From Salinicola rhizosphaerae (GTDB lineage Bacteria; Pseudomonadota; Gammaproteobacteria; Pseudomonadales; Halomonadaceae), in the NCBI RefSeq assembly GCF_014652715.1, contig NZ_BMZI01000001.1, forward strand, positions 677,600-741,599: 64,000 nt of DNA. Reading direction: 5' to 3'. Numbering within the stretch: position 1 is the first letter of the stretch; the number at the start of each line of letters is the position of its first letter. Below the pieces are notes generated by a model that was given only the letters and a program-made list of their open reading frames with translations, had not been told where the DNA came from and did no database searches. The translations under genes and the position numbers were made by a program. Positions 44,940-55,183 of this stretch are shown here, piece by piece.

Positions 44940-45870
44940 GAAAAGGTGTCTCGAGGTCGGGACGCAACAGCTGTTCAAGCCAGCTACGGAAGGTATCCAC
45001 CAGCTCTCCCGGTGCGTGATCCTTCGGATAGAGCATGAAAAAAGTCGGGATGCTGTCTGCGGGGAGTCGTTGGATCAGGTCGAATCCGAAAGGGGCGATC
45101 AGGCGTCCACTTGCGACTTCGCGCGCGGCGTCCGGCTCGGAAATCAGCCCGACGCCCATTCCTGCGAGTGCAGCTTCCAGCATCGCCTCATTGGTATGAA
45201 AGCGCATGACTGACATCGCATCGGCAACATCGAGGTGCCAAAGCCCCAGCACCTCTCGCCACAGGCGCTGCGTCACCAGCGGGCTAATCAGGCAATGCTG
45301 GAGCAAGTCTTGCGGCCGGTTCAATGGCTTGATCGCCAGCAGGTCGGGGCTCGCTACCAACACCTTGGGGTCTTGGGCCAGAGCGATCTCTTCGAACCCG
45401 TCCCAGCCGCCGTATCCCCAAAGAATCGCGACATCGATACTATCTTCAAAGCCGCTGAGTTCGGCGCCGATCGATATCTGTAGATCGATCTGAGGATAGC
45501 GCGCCGTAAACGAGACCAGATTTGGAATCAGATGGTGTGAGGCAAACCAAGGACTGACATGCAGCCGAAGTCGGCGGACTTCGCGCATCTGCTCGAGTTG
45601 TCGCACCCCTTCCCCGATTCGATCCAGCCCCTCCCGCACATGTTCAGCCAGGAGCGTCGCCGCTGGCGTCGGGATCAGTGCACGCGCACGGCGTTCAAAC
45701 AGAGCATGCCCTAATTGAGACTCCAGCGTGCGGATTTGGTGGCTGACCGCCTGAGGCGTCAAGTTCAGTATCTTAGCCCCAGCTTTGACACCACCTGATC
45801 GAATCACGGCCTCAAACACCTTGAGACTGTTGAGCGATGGCAGTTGGTGGCGCCGACGCTTGTCATTCAT
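44917..45870 (-). CDS. LysR-family regulator (GcvA-like), hyu cluster
   Basis: A 317-residue LysR regulator of the GcvA type: LPSLNSLKVFEAVIRSGG, then KAGAKILNLTPQAVSHQIRTLE as the HTH, and FERRARALIPTPAATLLAEHV. The effector domain follows from about residue 95. It is convergent with the TRAP permease and ends inside it, an arrangement that suggests it moved together with the hyu cluster. Local regulation of hyuAB-TRAP is inferred from position only. Confidence 0.82.
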   Translation of the reverse strand: MNDKRRRHQLPSLNSLKVFEAVIRSGGVKAGAKILNLTPQAVSHQIRTLESQLGHALFERRARALIPTPAATLLAEHVREGLDRIGEGVRQLEQMREVRRLRLHVSPWFASHHLIPNLVSFTARYPQIDLQISIGAELSGFEDSIDVAILWGYGGWDGFEEIALAQDPKVLVASPDLLAIKPLNRPQDLLQHCLISPLVTQRLWREVLGLWHLDVADAMSVMRFHTNEAMLEAALAGMGVGLISEPDAAREVASGRLIAPFGFDLIQRLPADSIPTFFMLYPKDHAPGELVDTFRSWLEQLLRPDLETPFPMSRHPE

Positions 45871-45900
45871 GGCGTCTGGCCAGAGATTGCACCGGACATC

Positions 45901-47217
45901 TCAGTCAATATCCAAGCAGGATCGATCGAAAAACGCCACCAGCGCCCGAATCAGATACTCGGGATCGCGGGTGCCGGCCGTTTCCCGAATCGAGTGCATG
46001 CCGAACTGGGGCACGCCGACGTCGATAGTGGGCACACCGAGTTCCGTCGCGGTGATCGGGCCGATGGTGCTGCCGCAGCCCATGTCGGCCCGCGTCACGA
46101 ATTGCTGCACCGGCACATCGGCTTCACGACAGAGCTCCCGGAACAGCGCGCCAGTCGCGCTGTTCGTGGCATAGCGCTGGCTGGCATTGACCTTGATGAC
46201 CGGCCCGGCATTGATCAAAGGGCCGTGATGCGGGTCGTGCTTGTCGGCGAAGTTGGGGTGGACGGCGTGGGCGTTGTCGCAGGAGATCATCAGCGAGCGC
46301 TGGATCAGGCGGACGAAGCCCTCGTCGCCGGTCTCCCCCAGCGCAGCATTGACGCGTCGCAGGACATCGGCGAGGAAAGGCCCCTGGGCACCGCAGGCGC
46401 TGGCGCTGCCGACTTCTTCATGATCGTTGGCGACGAACACCGCGCCCTCTTCCCCGCTGGCCCCCAGCAGCGCTTCCACGCCGATGAAGCACGACAGCAG
46501 ATTATCGAGCCGTGCGCTCGCCAGCAGTTCGCCGTTGATACCGACTCGAGACGGCGGCTGGATATCGTAGAAGCCCAGTTCGAAGTCGACGATCTCGCAC
46601 CCTTCGAGGCCGTGCTCGCGCGCGATCCACTGCTTGAGCAGGCGGTCGAGATCCGGCGCGTTGCCGCCCTGCATCAGCAGCGGCGCCATCTGCGTCTGCG
46701 CATTGAGGGGGCGGCCGCTGTTCGCCTCGCGGTCGAGGTGAATCGCCAGGCTGGGAATGATGGCGATCGGCTCGTCGACATTGAGCAGAACGCCTTGCAG
46801 TCCGCCGTCAGCTCGACGAACATGCACTCGCCCCGCCAGGCCCAGATCGCGATCGAACCAGGGGGCAAGCAAGGCGCCGCCGTAGACCTGCACGCCCAGT
46901 TGCAGCCACCCCTTGTTGACGATCGCCGGCTCGGGCTTGAGCCGCAGTGCAGGGCTATCGGTGTGCGCGCCGACCATTCGCAACGCGGTGAGCGGCGCGC
47001 GCGGCAGCTGCAGCGCAACGATGGCACTGTCGTTGCGCGTCACGTAGATCTTGTCACCGGGCGAGAGTTCCCAACGATCGGTCTCGCTCAGCGGGCGATA
47101 GCCGGCGGCCTCGAGACGCGCGGCCAGGTTGGCGGTGGCATGCCAGGGAGACGGCGAGCGCTTCAGAAAATCGATCAAACGATCAACGAGAGCCGTGTCG
47201 GCGGAGTGGTCGGACAT
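45901..47217 (-). CDS. apeB: M18-family aspartyl-type aminopeptidase
   Basis: A 438-residue dinuclear-zinc aminopeptidase. Metal residues are His85 and Asp87 in [14 protein letters not shown], the catalytic glutamates are in NDHEEVGS, and a further His is near [11 protein letters not shown] and [10 protein letters not shown]. The family removes N-terminal acidic or other residues from peptides in the cytosol. It begins 131 bases from prc on the opposite strand and ends 31 bases before the LysR start. Confidence 0.88.
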   Translation of the reverse strand: MSDHSADTALVDRLIDFLKRSPSPWHATANLAARLEAAGYRPLSETDRWELSPGDKIYVTRNDSAIVALQLPRAPLTALRMVGAHTDSPALRLKPEPAIVNKGWLQLGVQVYGGALLAPWFDRDLGLAGRVHVRRADGGLQGVLLNVDEPIAIIPSLAIHLDREANSGRPLNAQTQMAPLLMQGGNAPDLDRLLKQWIAREHGLEGCEIVDFELGFYDIQPPSRVGINGELLASARLDNLLSCFIGVEALLGASGEEGAVFVANDHEEVGSASACGAQGPFLADVLRRVNAALGETGDEGFVRLIQRSLMISCDNAHAVHPNFADKHDPHHGPLINAGPVIKVNASQRYATNSATGALFRELCREADVPVQQFVTRADMGCGSTIGPITATELGVPTIDVGVPQFGMHSIRETAGTRDPEYLIRALVAFFDRSCLDID

Positions 47218-47348
47218 GGGTTTCCTTGGATGTCGGTCTGTAGTCGAACGGACGGACTGCTACAATCAATGCCGGACCTGAAAAAGATTCATGGATCCGG
47301 TGGTCTTCTAGGGAACAGAGTGTACAGGAAACCGGGAGTGCTTCATTG

Positions 47349-49427
47349 ATGACCCTGATTGTCGCCGCTCGGCACGCGGCCATGTGTTTGCTACTGCTGG
47401 CATGGAGCGTCGTTGCGCTGGCCGGTCCTACCCCCACGGACGATCAGCGCCAGGCGGCGGTCGAAGTCGCCGAAGCGCTGCAGTACGGTTCCTACGCTGA
47501 GGTCGATCTGGACGATGAATGGTCCAAGCGTGCCTTCAAGCGCTTTCTCGATGTACTGGATCCGCAGCGCGCCTTCCTGCTTCAGCGCGATATCGACAAT
47601 TTCGCCGACCTGGAAACCAGCCTCGACGATGCGGTCAAATCGGGCGATCTCGAACGAGTCTATGCCTTCTATTCACGCTATCAGGACCGCGTCGAAGCCC
47701 GCGAGCAGTGGCTGGTCGATCGCGTCGACCAGGGCCTCGACTACCGTTATGACAGCAGCGACAGACTGGCGACGGATCGGAGCAATGACTCCTGGCCGGG
47801 TAGCGAGGAGGAGCTCGACGAGCTCTGGAACAAGCGTCTGGAAAACGCGGCCCTGACCCTGTCGCTCAGCGATCAATCTCCAGACGAGATCAAGAAGACA
47901 CTGCACGACCGCTACGCCAATCAGCTCAATCGCGTGCGCCAGACCAACGCCGAAGATGTTCTCGTCCTGTTGATGTCGGCGGTCACCGGCACGGTCGATC
48001 CGCACACGGAGTACCTCTCGCCGCAGCAGGGCGAGTCCTTCGATATCCAGATGCGCCTCTCGCTGGAAGGGATCGGTGCGCTGCTGCAAAACGATGGCGA
48101 ATACGTCAAGGTCTCGAGCCTGGTCCCCGGCGGCCCTGCGGACAAGAGCGGCGTGCTGCAGCCGGCCGACCGCATCGTGGCCGTCGGTCAGGGTGAGAGC
48201 GGTGAGATGACCAATGTGGTCGGCATGCGCCTCGACGACGTCGTCGATCTGATTCGTGGCGCCAAGGGATCGACCGTGCGCCTCGAGATCATCCCGGCCA
48301 AGGCCGTCGACGTTACCCGGACCCACACGATCAAGATCGTTCGCGACACGGTCAAGCTCGAGGATCAGGCCGCCCACAGCAAGGTCGAGACGATCCAGCG
48401 CGGTGGCGAGACCCACAAGATCGGGGTGATCACCGTTCCCGCCTTCTACGTCGACTTCGATGCCTGGCAGGCCGGCAAGAAGGACTATCGCAGCACCACG
48501 CGAGACGTGGCGAAGGAGATCACCAAGTTGAAGGCGCAGAATATCGAGGGCATCGTGCTCGACCTGCGCAACGACGGCGGCGGCGCCTTGCAGGAAGCCA
48601 ACTCGATGATTGGCCTGTTTATCGATCGTGGCCCCACGGTTCAGGTCCGCGACGCCCAGGGCAGGATCAACCTCTACGGCGACACGGATGCCGGCGTCGC
48701 CTACGAGGGTCCGCTGGCGGTACTGGTCAACCGCCTTTCGGCTTCCGCGTCTGAGATATTCGCCGGTGCGATTCAGGATTACGGTCGCGGCCTGATCATC
48801 GGCAGCCGCACTTTCGGCAAAGGCACGGTACAGACGCTCAGTGATCTCAGCCATGGCCAGATCAAGCTGACTCGCGCCAAGTTCTACCGTATCTCCGGCG
48901 AGAGCACGCAGCACCGTGGCGTCGAGCCGGATATTCTCTATCCGAGCCTCCTCGACCCCGACGAGATCGGCGAAAGCTCGCTCGACAATGCCCTGCCGTG
49001 GGATCGGGTTCGCCCGGTGCAGTACCGTCTCTACGGCCAGCCGTGGAAGTACCTCGAAGCACTACAGGACCGCCACGACAAACGCATCGCTGACGACCCC
49101 GACTTCGTCTACCTCGAGAAGCAGGCACAGCTGAGCAAACGCCTGCGGGAGCAGCAGACGAGCATCAGCCTCAACAAGGAGCAACGCCAGCGCGAGATGG
49201 ACGCCCAGGAAAGCGAGCAGCTGGCCCTGGAGAATCAGCGCCGGCGTGCCCTGGGCCAGAAGCAGCTAGACAGCTGGGCCGAGGCTCGCGAACAGGACGA
49301 CGACACCGGCAAAGGAGAAGACGAAGCCGCCGACTCCGACAGCGCCGAGCCAATCGATCGTGCCGAGCTGCAGGAAACCTCGCAGATTCTCCTCGACTAC
49401 GCCCAGCTCAAGTCGGGATCGAGCTGA
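47349..49427 (+). CDS. prc: Tail-specific periplasmic protease Prc (Tsp)
   Basis: A 692-residue S41 serine protease that degrades proteins with non-polar C-termini in the periplasm, including ssrA-tagged ones and FtsI processing. A signal peptide (CLLLLAWSVVALA) precedes the N-terminal helical domain. The PDZ domain is at about 235-330, and the catalytic dyad is Ser466 (SASASEIFAG) and Lys491 (FGKGTVQ). A C-terminal charged, coiled-coil-like tail matches DUF3340. ATG at 47349 follows GGGAG; a TTG precedes it directly. The gene ends before a strong terminator. Confidence 0.92.
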   Translation: MTLIVAARHAAMCLLLLAWSVVALAGPTPTDDQRQAAVEVAEALQYGSYAEVDLDDEWSKRAFKRFLDVLDPQRAFLLQRDIDNFADLETSLDDAVKSGDLERVYAFYSRYQDRVEAREQWLVDRVDQGLDYRYDSSDRLATDRSNDSWPGSEEELDELWNKRLENAALTLSLSDQSPDEIKKTLHDRYANQLNRVRQTNAEDVLVLLMSAVTGTVDPHTEYLSPQQGESFDIQMRLSLEGIGALLQNDGEYVKVSSLVPGGPADKSGVLQPADRIVAVGQGESGEMTNVVGMRLDDVVDLIRGAKGSTVRLEIIPAKAVDVTRTHTIKIVRDTVKLEDQAAHSKVETIQRGGETHKIGVITVPAFYVDFDAWQAGKKDYRSTTRDVAKEITKLKAQNIEGIVLDLRNDGGGALQEANSMIGLFIDRGPTVQVRDAQGRINLYGDTDAGVAYEGPLAVLVNRLSASASEIFAGAIQDYGRGLIIGSRTFGKGTVQTLSDLSHGQIKLTRAKFYRISGESTQHRGVEPDILYPSLLDPDEIGESSLDNALPWDRVRPVQYRLYGQPWKYLEALQDRHDKRIADDPDFVYLEKQAQLSKRLREQQTSISLNKEQRQREMDAQESEQLALENQRRRALGQKQLDSWAEAREQDDDTGKGEDEAADSDSAEPIDRAELQETSQILLDYAQLKSGSS

Positions 49428-49477
49428 TCCGGGAAGCTGACGGGCCCTCGACGGCGCCAGGCTCTGAAACGCGTTAT

Positions 49478-49503
49478 AGACCCCGCCCAATGGCGGGGTC
49501 TTT
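49478..49503 (+). terminator. Rho-independent terminator of prc
   Basis: AGACCCCGCC / GGCGGGGTCT, a 10-bp perfect stem with loop CAAT, is followed by TTTC. It is 50 bases after the prc stop. Confidence 0.8.
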
Positions 49504-49597
49504 CATGTGGGCAGATTTCTCGCCTCCCGACATCCCCCGCCCTGAGCCTCCACCCCCTGCTCTGCGGGCGCATGACGACGGCTCGGCAATCGGCTAA

Positions 49598-51385
<1,788 letters not shown>

Positions 51386-51610
51386 ACGTCGACAGCGTCA
51401 TGTCTTTCCGCTCAGCCTTCTCATACCTTCACGAACGGATTAACCCCACCCGGAAATCACAAAAAGGCGCCATGGCGGCAGCGTTTCACCACGTTAGAGT
51501 CGAGGCAAGGATCATCCCCGCTCGCGGCGCCATGAGTCGGCGTCGGGAACGGCAGCCCTGTCGACAACGACATGCGATGAAGATCCTATCGCCAAGAGGG
51601 GTCGAACATC

Positions 51611-52909
51611 ATGTTTCCCGCCAGACGCGCCTATCTCTTTCTGCAGGGGCCGCGCTCGTTCTTTTTCCAGCAACTCGGCCAGCGCCTGATCGACGACGGT
51701 CACCGTGTGGTCAAGGTGCAGTTCAGCGTGGCCGATCATCATTACTGGCGGCTGGGCGGCAGCCACGCCTTCCACGAGCCGTGGCCGCTGCTCGGCGACT
51801 TCATTGCCGAGCTTTGGCAGCGCTACGAGATCACCGATCAGGTTGCGTTCGGCGACTGCTCCCCACTGCATCAAGGAGTGCTTCGCACGGCGCGTCGCCG
51901 GGGAATCCGTAATCACGTCTTCGCGCCGGGATATTTTCAGCCTTACTGGCTGACGCTCGAGCGGGAGGGTGTCGACGGTTATTCACTGCTGCCGAGAGAC
52001 CCCGGTTGGTATTACGAGACAGGCGCCACGATCGCGCATTCGCTGCCGGGACGGCCTTTCGATGCCGGTCGCCCCCGGTCGCGACTCCCTGCCCGAGTCA
52101 TGGATGGAATGGTCAACCTCGTGGATCCGCTCCTCTTTCGCCAGGCCTACCGCGCGGTCGACCGGGCCAACGCCGTCTACGCGAGTCGCATGAGCCCGGT
52201 TTCGATCACCACCCAGGCGTCGCGCCGACCGGCATCGAGTGCAAACCGCGATTTTCCGCGGCAGAGCCGACGATTGTGGCATCGCTGTGAAACCTTCCTG
52301 CAGGCACGAAAGCCCTTTTATCTGCTCTCCCTTCCTGCGAGTCAGGACCCGAGACTGACGCGTCATTCGCCGTTCACCGACGCCACGCAGCTGCTGACGG
52401 CAGCGTTGGCCTCGTTTGCGCAGTTTGCGCCAGGGCGCAGCCGGCTGGCGATATTGGATGGCGAGATCGGCTCTCGCTCACGTCGACGCCAGATCGAGGC
52501 GCTGGTGCTTCAGCATGGGCTGGCAACGCGAGTGACCCACCTCCATGCCGCGTCATTGCCTAAGCTGATCGACCATGCTTCGGGGCTGGTGACCGTCGGC
52601 GGCAGCGACGGTACGCTGGCCCTGGCACGCGAATGCCCGACGCTGGCGTTGGGCAACACACCCTATCGAATGCCGGGACTGGCAACGGCCATCGCCATGG
52701 ACGACTTCTGGATGCATCCGATGGCGCCGGATGCACAGCTGTTTCGCCGATTCTCTTCCGTTGTCATGCACGCCACACAGATCAACGGCGATTTCCACGT
52801 CCGCGAAGGTCGCGATCTGGCCGTCATCAACGCGGCACATCATCTCACGGCCAGCGTCTCGCCCCTGGAGCAACTACTCTGCGACTCGCGGCTGCTGGTC
52901 GCCTCCTGA
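51611..52909 (+). CDS. Capsule polysaccharide biosynthesis protein, KpsS-like
   Basis: A 432-residue protein of the Capsule_synth family. FLQGPRSFFFQQLGQRL, FGDCSPLHQGVLRTARRRGI, FAPGYFQPYWLTLEREGVDGYS and SLLPRDPGWYY parallel E. coli KpsS at the same positions. KpsS adds the first Kdo residue of the capsule lipid anchor. The C-terminal half (SLPKLIDHASGLVTVGGSDG) is also typical. No KpsC, KpsE, KpsD, KpsM or KpsT is in the window, and the glycosyltransferases that follow are on the other strand. It is 225 bases after ligB, with GAGGGG at the right distance upstream. Confidence 0.8.
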   Translation: MFPARRAYLFLQGPRSFFFQQLGQRLIDDGHRVVKVQFSVADHHYWRLGGSHAFHEPWPLLGDFIAELWQRYEITDQVAFGDCSPLHQGVLRTARRRGIRNHVFAPGYFQPYWLTLEREGVDGYSLLPRDPGWYYETGATIAHSLPGRPFDAGRPRSRLPARVMDGMVNLVDPLLFRQAYRAVDRANAVYASRMSPVSITTQASRRPASSANRDFPRQSRRLWHRCETFLQARKPFYLLSLPASQDPRLTRHSPFTDATQLLTAALASFAQFAPGRSRLAILDGEIGSRSRRRQIEALVLQHGLATRVTHLHAASLPKLIDHASGLVTVGGSDGTLALARECPTLALGNTPYRMPGLATAIAMDDFWMHPMAPDAQLFRRFSSVVMHATQINGDFHVREGRDLAVINAAHHLTASVSPLEQLLCDSRLLVAS

Positions 52910-53033
52910 TCGTCGTCTTACGCTTCGCTATTGCCTCCCTCCTTCCTGCCTAGCGGGGATGTCGAGCGGCAACGATGCGTCGACTCCACACACCAAGGCG
53001 ACAAGACCCAACCCGGTCAGCGCTGCCGAAACG

Positions 53034-53064
53034 CAAGAGGCCGGGCAAATAGCCCGGCCTCTTG
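53034..53064. terminator. Bidirectional hairpin between kpsS-like and glycosyltransferase genes
   Basis: A perfect 13-bp stem CAAGAGGCCGGGC / GCCCGGCCTCTTG with loop AAATA separates two convergent genes. T runs are short on both sides, but the stem is very stable. Confidence 0.7.
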
Positions 53065-53085
53065 ATTGGCAATGATGGGTGGTTC

Positions 53086-54036
53086 TTACTCGTCGGCAGT
53101 CGCCAGCGCCTTGCCGATGTCCATCCGCGGCTTGACCATCAACTTGGTGAAAGCCATCAGCACCATCTCCTCGATACCCGGCCCCATCTGGCGGCGCAGC
53201 TCCTCATAGTCGCTGTAGCTGGGCTCCGGAGCCACGCACATCTCGAAGAAGTGCTGGCGATTGATATGCGGATTGTCGATGAAGAACTGGCTCAGCCGGT
53301 TGTGCTTCTCCTGCTTCGCTGCGCTGGAAACGTAGTTGCCGATCCGTTCGAAAAACTGTTCCACGCTGCGCAGCGGCAGATGATAGATACAGGCTTCCCA
53401 CTCCCGCGCAAAGTTCATGATCTCCGCCTCCGGCTCCAGCGGGGCGTCGTCCTTTTTCGACATCAGCCAGTGAAATCCCATATGTAGTCGATGACTCTGG
53501 CGGTGAACGAACAGCGCCTTGGTGTCGGAAGCCTGCTCGCCCAGCGACCAGTATTCCGCCTCGAGCAACTTGCCCTGGAGATCACGCTGGTAAGCGATCT
53601 TCTGCTGGCAGATCACGTTGATCCACGGCAGGCGGAAGTAGAAACGCTTGAGATTGTCTTCACCGGGAAAACGCTGTGCGAACGCGGTGTAGAAAGCCTT
53701 GATCGAAGCGCCCTTGCGGAAGGTCAGGAACTCGTCGGCGTCGAAGCCGAAGACGACGTTGTAGCAATCTTTCTTCAGATAGAGCTCCAGCGCGCCGTTG
53801 ATGTAATCCGCCTTGCGCCGCGAGAAGCCCTGCTCGTCTTCTATCTCGACGAAGGCAATCTCCTTCTCGGGGAATCGATCGCGAAGGTTGGCCACGCACT
53901 CACGCAGAAACTCGTGCTCGATATGGCTGATCACGATCAGTCGGTCGAACCCGATACGAAGATGGTGAAGAAGAGAGGCATAGACGACATCCTCCTCGCC
54001 TCGCACCATCGTGATGGCGGTAAATTCAATGTTCAT
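53086..54036 (-). CDS. Glycosyltransferase, DADEF type (GT92/GT2-like), copy 1
   Basis: A 316-residue predicted glycosyltransferase. FTAITMVRGEEDVVYASLLHHLRIGFD is the start of the nucleotide-sugar fold, and the metal-binding motif is GFDADEF (about 107-113). The segments SRRKADYINGAL, HRLHMGFHW and EACIYHLPLRS are shared with the gene at 59389, of which it is a paralogue. No membrane segment is seen, so it should act in the cytosol. The ATG at 54034-54036 starts at the conserved region. It is the last gene of the minus-strand glycan run. Confidence 0.72.
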   Translation of the reverse strand: MNIEFTAITMVRGEEDVVYASLLHHLRIGFDRLIVISHIEHEFLRECVANLRDRFPEKEIAFVEIEDEQGFSRRKADYINGALELYLKKDCYNVVFGFDADEFLTFRKGASIKAFYTAFAQRFPGEDNLKRFYFRLPWINVICQQKIAYQRDLQGKLLEAEYWSLGEQASDTKALFVHRQSHRLHMGFHWLMSKKDDAPLEPEAEIMNFAREWEACIYHLPLRSVEQFFERIGNYVSSAAKQEKHNRLSQFFIDNPHINRQHFFEMCVAPEPSYSDYEELRRQMGPGIEEMVLMAFTKLMVKPRMDIGKALATADE

Positions 54037-54109
54037 GCGCAGCTTTCCCGTCGTTATTGGTGAATTCTTTGAAATCGGTCGCGATGGCACCATCGGCGTG
54101 ATGTCGTGA

Positions 54110-55138
54110 TCAGCGCCTGACCCACCAGAACGCCCTCGCTTTCTCGGGGTTACCGATCTCCATTGCCTTGCGCGCCGCGTTCTGAGCCATCAGCCGGGCA
54201 AGCCCGGGATCATCCACGAGCGTCTGCACCGCGCTGCGCCAGGCGTCCGGTGTGTCCTCCACCAGCAGACCATCTTCACCATGAGAGACGATCTCACGGT
54301 AGGGGGAACGCGCGCTGTATAGACCCACGCTGCCCATGGCGGCATGATCGAGAAACTTGATGTGGCTCTTGCCCGCGTTGAATGGCGTATCGCGCATGGG
54401 TGCGACGCTGATATGCAGACGCTGGCGATTGCGATAGCGCTGAAAGGCACGCCACCCCATCGGTTTCGGTGTCCTGACGCGCTCGAGGCCACGCAGCGAC
54501 GCTGGCGAGTATCCACCCAGCATGATCTCGAAGGTCAATGTGGTATTGCGCCGATGCAGGTCGAGCAGCGCCGGCGTAATGTTCTCGAGATCGGCAAGAT
54601 GCGCTCGCGAGCCGTGAAAGCCGACGCAGGAGGCGCTCGCACGGAAGTGCTCGTAACTCGGCGTCGGCGCGATCAGCGGCGGCATGAGCAGAGACACCGA
54701 TTCGTGGCGCCTGGCAAAGTGTCGCGCCAACGGCTCACAGCTGGCGATCACTTCATCGGCCAGGGCCAGCAGGCGAGGCTGCAGATGATCGGAAACATGC
54801 GCCATGCGCCGCCGATAGGTCTCCGGTAGCTCCACGTCCAGCGCCGCAGCGGCGATGTCATCGTCGATCAGGTAGCGGATCGAGGCGACTCGAGCCCGAT
54901 TGGCCTCGAGCCAGGAGATCCAGGCCCCGTTGAGCGAGCGACACACCAGGATATGCGCGTTGCGCAGTTCACCGACCAGCCACGGCATGCACATCACCGG
55001 CAACCGCCAGTAACTGGTATCGATGCGCTTGACCTCGATACCCCGAGACTGCAGCCAGGGTGCCACCGACTTCAGAAAATAAATGTCTTCGGTCGGGCAG
55101 GTTCCATCACTCAACACCACCCAGCGCGGATAGCTCAT
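54110..55138 (-). CDS. Glycosyltransferase, GT4/GT1-like
   Basis: A 342-residue protein with a two-domain Rossmann layout. An N-terminal half (VVLSDGTCPTEDIYFLKS, then a DDD segment YLIDDDIAAAAL) and a C-terminal nucleotide-binding half (SHIKFLDHAAMGSVGLYS, GEDGLLVEDTPDAW) are recognisable. The E-x7-E motif of GT4 is replaced by HIKFLDHAAMG, which occurs in relatives with Kdo or rhamnose donors. Acceptor and donor cannot be read. It lies 73 bases upstream of the copy-1 transferase and 45 bases after the GT2-GT2 gene. Confidence 0.72.
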   Translation of the reverse strand: MSYPRWVVLSDGTCPTEDIYFLKSVAPWLQSRGIEVKRIDTSYWRLPVMCMPWLVGELRNAHILVCRSLNGAWISWLEANRARVASIRYLIDDDIAAAALDVELPETYRRRMAHVSDHLQPRLLALADEVIASCEPLARHFARRHESVSLLMPPLIAPTPSYEHFRASASCVGFHGSRAHLADLENITPALLDLHRRNTTLTFEIMLGGYSPASLRGLERVRTPKPMGWRAFQRYRNRQRLHISVAPMRDTPFNAGKSHIKFLDHAAMGSVGLYSARSPYREIVSHGEDGLLVEDTPDAWRSAVQTLVDDPGLARLMAQNAARKAMEIGNPEKARAFWWVRR

Positions 55139-55183
55139 GATCTGTCCCCCTTCAAGGCTTCGATAGCGGTTGTCGCAGCGCCT

